Shown: positions 16,145 to 23,992 of the stretch, piece by piece | Layout of the letters: each line of letters begins with the position of its first letter | How positions within the stretch are numbered: position 1 is the first letter of the stretch | The notes under the pieces: generated by a model | Told to the model about the DNA's origin: nothing | Seen by the model: the letters and a program-made list of their open reading frames with translations, nothing else | The model's database searches: none | Assembly (NCBI GenBank): GCA_949502025.1 | Contig: CATBCG010000091.1 | Coordinates: 1 to 64,000 of the forward strand | Length of the DNA stretch: 64,000 nt | Direction of reading: 5' to 3' | DNA from: MGBC131033 sp910585655 | GTDB taxonomy: Bacteria; Bacillota; Clostridia; Lachnospirales; Lachnospiraceae | Position numbers and translations under genes: made by a program

Positions 16145-19100
16145 TTAATAAATCCCCTCACTTTGATAGTCGTTTCCGATTGACTTATCCGTATCATAAA
16201 ATAAAATATCTCCCTCCTTTACCGCAAAAATCCCTCCGTAATAATCCTTTTTGCTGCTGACCGCACCTTCTAACTTCCACATGTTGCAGTATCCTTCGAC
16301 CTCATTTTCCAGATTGGTATAGCTTAAATACCGTTTTCCGTTCTGGATTGTTTCGATCTCAAAATTGACTGCCAGATAGCCGTCCCTTAACCAAAATTCC
16401 TCCTGGTAATCCAACACCCCATACCGATCGCACCACTGTTTTAAATCAAAGTCTTTTGGACATACATGGATTTCACGGGGCATGTAGTAGCTCCCGTACC
16501 AGGTCTGCATATGCTCTGCCACCTGATCCTCTCCCTTTCCTGCCGGACGAATGTCTACCGGCAGAGGGGTTTTCGTAAAGGTCATCAGGCTATCCGGAAG
16601 CAAAATGGTTTCAAAGGTAAAGATATCTTTTCTCTGCCGTTTCCATACTTCCGGCTTAACCCCACGGATACGGGCAGTCGTATTCAAATCCTCTTCCGGC
16701 AGGCTCATTGCAGGATCTCCGGTAAGAATACTATGCAGGTTCTCCTTATCTCGTCTGCTTCCAACCTTTACAAGCTGCTCCCGCTCTCCGCTTTTCTCAA
16801 ACCGTTCGCTGTAATATACGTCTACCTCCTGCCTTTCTCTTCCGTCCTGACTGACATAGAAAAACCGCGGCTTTATCTGGATAAAATCGTCTCTTCCATC
16901 ATAATCTCCGATGGTTTTCATCCGGAACCGAAATAAATATCCGGTTTTTAACACTCCGATATTCGGATAAAACGGATGACTTCCTGCAGTAAGCGGAAGC
17001 GTATAAGCACCATCCTGCCCCGTTTCTACGCCTCGTTCGTTCTTTGTCCCTACCGGATAGGTAAAACCGCTTGTACTTCCCTCCGGCGTCCGAAATACAC
17101 GCTGCCAAACCGGATAGTCCGAAACGTCATAGAGAGAAAATCCATAGAGGCTTCCGGAGACTTCTACTAATATCTGATTTTTTGCCACATATTCCGGATG
17201 ATTTAGATTGGCTTGTGTTCCGGCAGAATCTATCCCGCCATTGGCGGCAGCATTGATTGCAATACTACGAAATTCCACGATATAAGGGCTTTCCCTTACC
17301 CATGGAGGCAGATAAAACCTGGTATTTTCTCCAACCTCCGTCCAAGTCCCTGCCGGGATGAACGTATGTTGTTCTTTGTACGTATCAAAAGGAAATCTAA
17401 CCTGACGAGACGCAGTATATTTTCCATAATCCCGGAATCCATATCCAGGAATCCCCAAATGCTCCCCTACCGTCGGCAGTGAAACTCCAAAAGAGGTATG
17501 AAGAATCAGACTGACGGCGCCTTTCATCGGATACAGCATCTGGCACCAACGCTTCTGGTTTTCTATCACCGGCTCACAGACCACCGGAGTATGCACCACT
17601 ACCGGATTGACCTCCTCTACCGGCAGAGTAAGAGAAGCAGGGCGCGTCGGAGCAACGGCTGCAATCCTTCCATACGTCACATCTGCCGCGCTTTCATAAG
17701 GTCCATTTGCCCGTTCAGCCGGAATGACCAGTTTTTCGGCATATAAAGTCTTTGGTGGGACTTCCTCCGGCTCTGTCTCAAGCTTTGCCGGACGGGAAGC
17801 GGATTTGGTCGTCCAGCTATCCTCTAAAATCGTCCTTCCTTCCAACTGCAGATGGTCGTTACGTACCTGGCATTCTCCGACCGAGGCGTTGAGCAAAGCA
17901 GTCGCATCATAAGCAGGTGGCGACGATCCGCCGTAAGACATCGTACCCAAATCCAGGATCTGGCTGATCTCCTCCGGCTGTCTGATATGGCTGTTCTCCC
18001 CTGCCTCATGCTGCCAGGAAACCACCGGAGCCGTATAACCCTTTGGGGTAAGCGTAACTTTCCCAAGCGGAAACGCTCCGTTTTCTACCTGTGCCGAGGA
18101 AAGACCGTATATTTCCAGATTGCTAATCTCCCAATACGCAAAGCTTCGTTTCACAGGAGCCGTATAAAGAACCGTCTGCGTCGCTGTTTTCACGACGGCA
18201 TCTTCCCCCGCTCCTTCTGTCCAGGTCAGGTTCCAGGTTATCTTTCCTCTGGCAGTATAGGTTTTCACCCCGACTTTTTTTGTAAAACGATAGCCTGCCA
18301 GATAACGTGGTGTCAGGACATGCGTATACAATTCTTCTGTTGTGGGAATCCCCTGTTCCACATCAAACGGAGACTGTTCTAACGTACCGGAGCCAATCAC
18401 GGCAGTCGGCTCCCGTTCTGTAAATTCCCCTTCTATTACTTCCGCCTCTTCTACCTCTATCCCTGGTGGATCGGGCGGATCCGGGGGGTCTGGCGGATCG
18501 GGCGGCTTTTCTGTTACCTCCTGATAGCGTCCTACTACCATGGAATAGTGCAGTCCCAGTTTGATTTTTTTCGTTATCGTCCCTTCCCGATCCGTTTTTA
18601 ATTTCGTATCTGCCTTTTTCACTCCGTCTCCGCTTTCCTGATAATAATAACTCCGGTATAGCTGATAGGTTTTTCCTTCTGCCTCAATCGTAAGCGGCAG
18701 AGAAACCGTTACCTTTTCCCCGACATAGACCTTCTTATCGGAAAGACAGATCCCAAGCGGCTTATATTTTGCACTGTAAAAGGCAAGCGCCGGATTTCGC
18801 TGTTTTTTTCCATTAACCTTTATTTCTGTCAGCTCTACCCCTGCTCCGTTTAAGACGCCTGTCGGAACGCCGATTTGATTCCCTTTTTCATCCGAAAGTT
18901 TTACATGGACATTTCCGGTTATTTTATAAGGAACGCGTATATTAAAATATCCGCTGTCCCATTCCTGCTTATTTGCCCACCACTGATTGTTGCGGATACT
19001 GTCGATATCATACATATTGCTCGTTAGAATCGTCTTGGAACCATCTCCATTTACCCGGTAGCTTTGGAAAAAGTTGTTGAAATAAATATAGGGCTTTCCG

Positions 19101-19483
19101 TTTTCGATATTTTCCTGAAATTGGGCATAAAGCGTTTTGTTTGCCGTCAGCACTGATTTAACATAATCGGCGTCAATGGTAAAGGTCGTGATATCTTTCC
19201 CGGTTTTATCCGGTTTGGTTTCTACGGATACCCGTTTATCATCTACCAAGATTTTCCCGTAGGGCTCCCCCGACTTTAGCGGATATCCATATTCCGTCTT
19301 TTTGGCATAGATCAAAAAGCCCTGGGTACGCCATTTGATTCCGGTGGTCGCCATCGTTGGTACCGTCTTCCAGACAATATTTCCTTCCTCATCTGATTCC
19401 AGTTCAATCGCTGCCAGAACCCGTCCGCTGCCGCTAAGCCAAATCAAACCAGCCAACATCAAGAGACCTATCCACCTTAACAT
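16145..19483 (-). CDS. Large secreted protein of unknown function (possible DUF5704-type)
   Basis: The 1112-residue protein has an N-terminal signal peptide (LLMLAGLIWLSGSGRVLA, cleavage after Ala). The rest is beta-rich, with no enzyme motif I recognise and no LPxTG, SLH or TM anchor. Near residue 330 is a Pro-Asp repeat (PPDPPDPPDPP) that probably links an N-terminal domain to the main body. It lies 28 bases after a smaller secreted protein and is probably co-transcribed with it. From memory, clostridial secreted proteins annotated DUF5704 look similar, but I cannot verify this. Surface or cell-wall location is inferred from the signal peptide and linker. Confidence 0.75.
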   Translation of the reverse strand: MLRWIGLLMLAGLIWLSGSGRVLAAIELESDEEGNIVWKTVPTMATTGIKWRTQGFLIYAKKTEYGYPLKSGEPYGKILVDDKRVSVETKPDKTGKDITTFTIDADYVKSVLTANKTLYAQFQENIENGKPYIYFNNFFQSYRVNGDGSKTILTSNMYDIDSIRNNQWWANKQEWDSGYFNIRVPYKITGNVHVKLSDEKGNQIGVPTGVLNGAGVELTEIKVNGKKQRNPALAFYSAKYKPLGICLSDKKVYVGEKVTVSLPLTIEAEGKTYQLYRSYYYQESGDGVKKADTKLKTDREGTITKKIKLGLHYSMVVGRYQEVTEKPPDPPDPPDPPDPPGIEVEEAEVIEGEFTEREPTAVIGSGTLEQSPFDVEQGIPTTEELYTHVLTPRYLAGYRFTKKVGVKTYTARGKITWNLTWTEGAGEDAVVKTATQTVLYTAPVKRSFAYWEISNLEIYGLSSAQVENGAFPLGKVTLTPKGYTAPVVSWQHEAGENSHIRQPEEISQILDLGTMSYGGSSPPAYDATALLNASVGECQVRNDHLQLEGRTILEDSWTTKSASRPAKLETEPEEVPPKTLYAEKLVIPAERANGPYESAADVTYGRIAAVAPTRPASLTLPVEEVNPVVVHTPVVCEPVIENQKRWCQMLYPMKGAVSLILHTSFGVSLPTVGEHLGIPGYGFRDYGKYTASRQVRFPFDTYKEQHTFIPAGTWTEVGENTRFYLPPWVRESPYIVEFRSIAINAAANGGIDSAGTQANLNHPEYVAKNQILVEVSGSLYGFSLYDVSDYPVWQRVFRTPEGSTSGFTYPVGTKNERGVETGQDGAYTLPLTAGSHPFYPNIGVLKTGYLFRFRMKTIGDYDGRDDFIQIKPRFFYVSQDGRERQEVDVYYSERFEKSGEREQLVKVGSRRDKENLHSILTGDPAMSLPEEDLNTTARIRGVKPEVWKRQRKDIFTFETILLPDSLMTFTKTPLPVDIRPAGKGEDQVAEHMQTWYGSYYMPREIHVCPKDFDLKQWCDRYGVLDYQEEFWLRDGYLAVNFEIETIQNGKRYLSYTNLENEVEGYCNMWKLEGAVSSKKDYYGGIFAVKEGDILFYDTDKSIGNDYQSEGIY

Positions 19484-19511
19484 TCTATAGTTCGTGTTTC
19501 CTGCCCCCTTT

Positions 19512-20813
19512 CTATGGCGTTTCGGTTTTTACCGGAGCAAAGATATAACTCCATTCACTTTGTTGTTTCGGCGTGAGCAAGCTTTTTTTCCGATCCTTTT
19601 CCCAGCCGGTCCACATCCCGGATCGCACCGGAACACCTGCCGTATCCCCGGTTGGTGTCATGGAATACCAGGAAATTTCACAGCCAAATACCCCTCCGTA
19701 CCATTCCCCTAAGCGTACCTCCGGAATATCACAGACCGAACCAAAGATAACTTTATCCTTATTACCCGCATAATTTTTACAGGAACGAACGCGGAATTCC
19801 AGATATGCACTGGTGGAAAGCTGTCCGTCATAATAAAAAACAGAAGGCTCTACACTGATGATCCGACTCTCTAATATGACTTTATTCGTTTTCGCCCAGG
19901 TCATCCACTCTTTGATCCGCTTTTTCTGTGCGGCATGTTCCTCCGGATCAAAGCGGGAATGATAGGTCGCAGCCAGCTCCTCCAACCACTCCTCATCCGC
20001 CGTTCGATAGTCAAAATTCAGGCGCAGCTCATAATTTTTCCTTAACAGTTCTGCCCATTCGTACTTCCATTCCGCAATCATCTCATAACTGCCGCGGTTT
20101 TTTAGCTGCGCGGGAGAAGCATAATTTTTCGGCGAAACCGGCATATGATTATAATTCGCCCGTTCGTAGCCAAACTTTACCGTATAAAAACGATTCGGAA
20201 AACTTGCCAAAATATAATCATATTCACAGGCATTAAAGGGAAGCTTCGTAGTACGAATCAGTTGCCCGTCTGCGCTCATTGATTTTCGCTCCTGCTTTCC
20301 TAACGCCCTTCGGATCACGGTTCGTACTTCCGCCATCTCAAGTCCTTTTTTGGGATCGAAGCGGCGGCTTTGCGTATACTTCCCGTCCGAAGTCCCAATC
20401 CATATCCCCGCTCCCAATACTCTTGCCACAGGACGCTGCAACGCTTTTTTGACCTTGTTGATATCAGAGATCCGACCATAGCGTAAAATCCGCTCTACCT
20501 GCACGCTATCCTCCTCTTCCCCCAGATAATCCATCAGCCGGCACGCCAAGAGGGCGATCTCCTCCCTGGTAATCTTCTTTTTTAGATCGTTTAGCTCCCC
20601 CTCTCGTAAAATACCAGCCTGTTCCAATGCTGCCTGGTAGCCCTGATAGCTCTCTTTTTCCGGTTCTAGCCCTATTTGCCCGGCTGTGTATTTCAGGGCA
20701 GAACCAATTTTGCAGTATTCGGCTGCCCGTACAAGAGGAGCCGCCCTTCCTCCTTCGCAAAACAGCCAGATCAACAACACCCATACGAAGTATCCTGTTT
20801 TCTTTTTTCTCAT
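19512..20813 (-). CDS. Secreted protein with an SLH-like N-terminal region, function unknown
   Basis: The 433-residue protein starts MRKKKTGYFVWVLLIWLFC, a signal peptide ending near VRAAEYC. Residues about 40-180 resemble degenerate S-layer-homology repeats (YQAALEQAGIL, ITREEIALLACRLMDYLG, FDPKKGLEMAEVRTVIRRALG). Such repeats usually bind secondary cell-wall polymers. The remaining 250 residues match nothing I know. I chose the start at 20813, with GGAG upstream, over an in-frame ATG at 20906. It directly precedes the 1112-residue secreted protein, so the pair may form one surface structure. Confidence 0.7.
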   Translation of the reverse strand: MRKKKTGYFVWVLLIWLFCEGGRAAPLVRAAEYCKIGSALKYTAGQIGLEPEKESYQGYQAALEQAGILREGELNDLKKKITREEIALLACRLMDYLGEEEDSVQVERILRYGRISDINKVKKALQRPVARVLGAGIWIGTSDGKYTQSRRFDPKKGLEMAEVRTVIRRALGKQERKSMSADGQLIRTTKLPFNACEYDYILASFPNRFYTVKFGYERANYNHMPVSPKNYASPAQLKNRGSYEMIAEWKYEWAELLRKNYELRLNFDYRTADEEWLEELAATYHSRFDPEEHAAQKKRIKEWMTWAKTNKVILESRIISVEPSVFYYDGQLSTSAYLEFRVRSCKNYAGNKDKVIFGSVCDIPEVRLGEWYGGVFGCEISWYSMTPTGDTAGVPVRSGMWTGWEKDRKKSLLTPKQQSEWSYIFAPVKTETP

Positions 20814-21043
20814 ATCTCTCCTTTCCGGATTGTTCTTCTTCCGTCTTTCTTTCCTATTCTTTGCCACCAAATACCCAATCTGCTTTCGTTTGTTTTTGGT
20901 ATACACCTCAATTACCCATTTTTCGGCAACGTATAATTCCGTTAAATTTTTTATAATAGGGAAATGATAGAGACACTACACTGAAAAAACTGCCAGAAGC
21001 GAACCCCGCTTTTAGCTGCCCACAAAGAAACGGAGTGATAACA

Positions 21044-21253
21044 ATGATAAGCTATGCACCATTTTGGGAAACGCTCAAACGCAAACAAATTTCCCAATAT
21101 CAGCTCATCCGGGATTACAGTTTTTCTACTGGAACGCTGGATACTTTAAGAAAAAATAACAGTATTACCATGAACACGCTTCATGATATCTGTCAGATGT
21201 TACAATGTAATATAACAGATGTGGTAGAATTTGTAGAAGACAAGAAGGAATAA
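21044..21253 (+). CDS. Small XRE/Cro-type helix-turn-helix regulator
   Basis: The 69-residue protein is almost entirely one HTH domain of the YozG/HTH_26 type: FWETLKRKQISQYQLIRDY, then TLDTLRKNNSITMNTLHDIC and LQCNITDVVEF. I place the start at ATG 21044 because GGAG lies 8 bases upstream; a GTG at 21035 overlaps that site. It stands alone on the plus strand between minus-strand genes, followed by a hairpin terminator at 21352. The target is unknown; such proteins often regulate themselves or a neighbour. Confidence 0.78.
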   Translation: MISYAPFWETLKRKQISQYQLIRDYSFSTGTLDTLRKNNSITMNTLHDICQMLQCNITDVVEFVEDKKE

Positions 21254-21351
21254 GATTATCCTAACATATCTTGTAACGAATTTTATTATACTACAAATTT
21301 TTCCCTATTGCAAGAAAAATTTTCCTAATTTACCATTCCTTTTGGAATCTT

Positions 21352-21406
21352 AAAATGGGATCCGACGCGGCAGACGATTCTGCTTGTCCGATCCCATTTT
21401 TTTATA
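21352..21406 (+). terminator. Hairpin terminator downstream of the XRE gene
   Basis: AAAATGGGAT (21352-21361) pairs with ATCCCATTTT (21391-21400) and runs into a T-tract up to 21403. An inner GCAGA/TCTGC stem fills the loop. It lies about 100 bases after the XRE stop. The 21254-21595 gap otherwise holds only hairpins and the repeats listed here. Confidence 0.7.
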
Positions 21407-21474
21407 TGATAGGAAAGTTCTCTGAACTTCCCTATCATACAAAAAGCCCTCCGGGCGGGATGCACACTCGCGCG
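21405..21474. repeat. Dispersed palindromic repeat, copy A
   Basis: Arms TATGATAGGAAAGTTC and GAACTTCCCTATCATA form a hairpin of about 16 bp. It is followed by ACAAAAAGCCCTCCGGGCGGGA and then CACTCGCGCG. Read on the minus strand this is CGCGCGAGTG..., a GCCCGGAGGGC mini-hairpin, TTTTTGTAT, then the palindrome. The same order recurs at 31340 and 43235 and in part at 61962. Confidence 0.85.
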
Positions 21475-21514
21475 CATGGAAGATGTTGCCGTTCGGCAAC
21501 CGCGCTCGGCGCGA

Positions 21515-21540
21515 GAATTCCACTTTGTGGAATTCTTTTT
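21515..21540 (+). terminator. Short hairpin with T-tract inside the repeat-rich gap
   Basis: GAATTCCAC (21515-21523) pairs with GTGGAATTC (21527-21535) and is followed by TTTTT. There is no coding sequence immediately upstream on the plus strand. It looks like part of the mosaic of hairpins between the XRE gene and carD. The adjacent GTTGCC/GGCAAC stem at about 21485-21500 belongs to the same mosaic. Confidence 0.5.
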
Positions 21541-21583
21541 CATATGATAGGAAAGTTCTTTTCCGGGCTGGATTCTTATTTGC
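21541..21583. repeat. Dispersed repeat, partial copy beside copy A
   Basis: CATATGATAGGAAAGTTCTT repeats the left arm of copy A, 136 bases further on and in the same direction. It is followed by TTCCGGGC and GGATTCTTATTTGC. The tail resembles the ends of copies B and E, which also show GCAGG..TTCTTATTT. The right arm of the palindrome is absent. Confidence 0.6.
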
Positions 21584-21595
21584 TTCCTATCGTTT

Positions 21596-22105
21596 TTAAA
21601 GAACACCTACTTGTATTTCCTCCATAATAAACGGGACGACCTGTTCTTTTTGGATATTCAATACATGAGCAAATTCTTCATATAAAATCCGCTCTGCCTC
21701 TTTCATAAAACGCTCGTCCACTACATGGAGTTTCTTGCCCCGTCTTTGCTGCTTCTGCTGATGCTGATACAAAGTTTTAATCATACGTACCAGGGCTGTC
21801 CGATCCCCTTGTGCCAAGATCTCTTTGTATCGCGCTTTCCGTTCTACGTCGTTGTCAATCCAAATAGTCTGCTCCGCCGGTATCCCATGAATCAGCTCCC
21901 GAACCTCTTCTGCCGACAGTACCTTGCACATCTTAGCCGTCAGTGCTTCGTTGTCTACCGGCACAAAAATCGTAGCGCTCTCATGAAAAATCGGCTTTAA
22001 CACATAATACAACCTGTTCTTTCCGTTAAAGCTCTTTTCTGTAATCTCTTCAATCCTGCAAACTCCCTGTGTTCCGTACAATACCGAATCTTTTTCCTGA
22101 TACAT
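21596..22105 (-). CDS. CarD/CdnL-family RNA polymerase-binding regulator
   Basis: The 169-residue protein has an N-terminal Tudor-like RNAP-interaction domain (VLYGTQGVCRIEEITEKSF, YYVLKPIF, IFVPVD) and a helical C-terminal domain (LAQGDRTALVRMIKTLYQHQ, DERFMKEAERILYEEFAHVL). This is the usual length and order for clostridial CarD-like proteins, which bind the RNAP beta subunit near promoters. The gene is monocistronic, between the repeat-rich gap and the terminator of htrA. A possible -10 (TATAGT) precedes it. Confidence 0.88.
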   Translation of the reverse strand: MYQEKDSVLYGTQGVCRIEEITEKSFNGKNRLYYVLKPIFHESATIFVPVDNEALTAKMCKVLSAEEVRELIHGIPAEQTIWIDNDVERKARYKEILAQGDRTALVRMIKTLYQHQQKQQRRGKKLHVVDERFMKEAERILYEEFAHVLNIQKEQVVPFIMEEIQVGVL

Positions 22106-22192
22106 GCGACCCTTCCTTTCCCAGTATACCGGCGCTTCCGCGGAAACGACGGAAGTACGCCTACTGTTCCTATACTATAAATAATAGATGAT

Positions 22193-22250
22193 ACAAAAAA
22201 CGTGCAGCCTGCTGCAACTGGATTTATGCTCCTTTAAGCAAGCTACACGT
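22193..22250 (-). terminator. Rho-independent terminator of htrA
   Basis: On the minus strand a 13-bp stem, with two G-U pairs and no mismatch, joins 22238-22250 to 22200-22212. It is followed at once by TTTTTTGTATCATC. The stem lies 73 bases past the htrA stop. The tail after the U-run matches the conserved GTATnAT half-site of the dispersed repeat. Confidence 0.85.
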
Positions 22251-22322
22251 TGATTGATATCTTTATTATATCAGAAAAAATCCGAAAATGTAAGAACTTT
22301 TTTCATTTTTTGTAAATAAAAT

Positions 22323-23864
22323 TTATTCGTCTCTTTGCTGGCTTTTATAACCCAGGGTAACATGAAGCGTTTTTTCTGTATATTCTCCCTGTTCAAATAC
22401 CTGGATCGTCAGCGTAATCTCCTCGCCGCCCCGGTAAGTTGCCAATATCCGCTGCATTTCCGTCATACTGCTGATTGTCCGTCCGTTAAAGGAAGTAATG
22501 ACATCACCCATATTCAGACCTGCTTCCTCTGCCGGGCTTCCTTTGGATACCTGATATACATAAACGCCAAGTGGCATTCCATAACGTTCGTTATACGCTT
22601 CCGGAACATCCTGTCCGATAATACCAAGATATGCCTGTTCGCTCTCCGGAATCTCTTCCCGGTTCATCAGATCGTTGATAATCGGTACTGCTTTGGAAAT
22701 CGGAATTGCAAATCCCATCCCTTCTACACTCTGATCCGAATATTTTGCAGAATTGATGCCGATTACTTCACCCTTGGTATTTAAGAGAGCGCCGCCGCTG
22801 TTTCCCGGATTGATCGCAGCATCCGTCTGAATCAGGGTCATCGTATAGTCTTCACTGGCAATTTCCCGATCCAGGGCGCTGATCCAGCCCACGGTTGTAG
22901 ACTGCCCGTAGCCTAAGGCATTACCGATTGCGATCGCCATCTGCCCTACCTTTAACTCGTCGGAATCGCCCAATGTCGCTATCTTGATATACTCTAACGT
23001 TTCCTTTGTCAAGTCGGAAAGCTTTACGGAAATCACTGCCAAATCAGAACCTTCCTCTGTTCCCTTAATCGTTGCAGAGGCGCTGGACTGATCCCCGAAA
23101 ACTACTTCTATTGATTCGTTTCTGGCATTTTGCCCGGTAGCCACCACATGGTTGTTGGTTACAATCAGCACCTCTTCTTTGTTCTGACCGATGATAATAC
23201 CGGAACCGCTCCCCTGACTTGGCTGAATATACTGCTGTCCCCAGAAGTTCGTCACATATTCCGAGCTGCAGTTAATTGCTACAATCGCCGGGGTCACACT
23301 GGCTACTACCTCTGAAACATCCGTCATCGTAGCTGTCGCTTCTACTCCGGAAGGCTGTCCCGTCTGACCAATCGCCTGCTGATCCGATCCTTCCTGCGGC
23401 GCGCCGATTAGGGTTTCTTCGTTTTCCAGCCTGGTATTTTCTGCAACCTGACTTCCGTCAGTTACATCTGTCGCTAATTTCAGACCTACGTAGATTCCGC
23501 CGCCGACTGCTCCGCTTACTAAAACGACACCTGCCATCACAGCCGCGATTACCGGAAGTACCTTTCGCTTCTTTTTTGCCTTTTTCTCTTTCTCTACGCC
23601 TGCTGCTCCGCCTGGTACAAAATTTACTTCGCTCTGATAAGAGTTCTGATAGCTTCCGCTTCCGCCGCTGCCTATCCGGGCTGTATCCTGTCTTATCTCT
23701 TCTGTCGAATAAGGATCAAAACTCCCGTATTCATATTCCTGACTGTTGTCTGCGGTATGCTCCGGCGCATAAGCACGAAACTGCTCTTCCTTGCCGAAAA
23801 CGCCTTCCGGCAACCCGTTGTTTCCTTCCTTTTCATTATGGAAATTGTTCTTGTTGTAATCCAT
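22323..23864 (-). CDS. htrA: HtrA/DegP-like membrane-anchored serine protease with PDZ domain
   Basis: The 513-residue protein has an N-terminal cytoplasmic tail of about 100 residues, a TM near 103-128 (VLPVIAAVMAGVVLVSGAVG), and an extracellular trypsin-like domain. The catalytic residues are His239 (VTNNHVVA), Asp274 (GSDLAVISV) and Ser356 (NPGNSGGALLN). A C-terminal PDZ domain follows (LGVYVYQVSKGSPAEEAGL, GDVITSFNGRTI). The start at 23864 is preceded by GGAGG; an ATG at 23882 overlaps that site. The family degrades or refolds damaged exported proteins. It stands alone, with its own terminator. Confidence 0.95.
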   Translation of the reverse strand: MDYNKNNFHNEKEGNNGLPEGVFGKEEQFRAYAPEHTADNSQEYEYGSFDPYSTEEIRQDTARIGSGGSGSYQNSYQSEVNFVPGGAAGVEKEKKAKKKRKVLPVIAAVMAGVVLVSGAVGGGIYVGLKLATDVTDGSQVAENTRLENEETLIGAPQEGSDQQAIGQTGQPSGVEATATMTDVSEVVASVTPAIVAINCSSEYVTNFWGQQYIQPSQGSGSGIIIGQNKEEVLIVTNNHVVATGQNARNESIEVVFGDQSSASATIKGTEEGSDLAVISVKLSDLTKETLEYIKIATLGDSDELKVGQMAIAIGNALGYGQSTTVGWISALDREIASEDYTMTLIQTDAAINPGNSGGALLNTKGEVIGINSAKYSDQSVEGMGFAIPISKAVPIINDLMNREEIPESEQAYLGIIGQDVPEAYNERYGMPLGVYVYQVSKGSPAEEAGLNMGDVITSFNGRTISSMTEMQRILATYRGGEEITLTIQVFEQGEYTEKTLHVTLGYKSQQRDE

Positions 23865-23992
23865 ATAGATTCCTCCATTCACAAAATAATTGACTTGTCG
23901 TCTGTTGATAGTGTTATCATACCGGAGAATTGTGATTACTTTGTGAAGGTAATTTGAAAAAATTGTGAAAGAACCACTCTTTTGGATTCTTT

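Noticed and set aside
21254..21595. CRISPR array, because of repeated hairpins
   Set aside because: Units are neither regularly spaced nor of equal length, and no cas genes are near.
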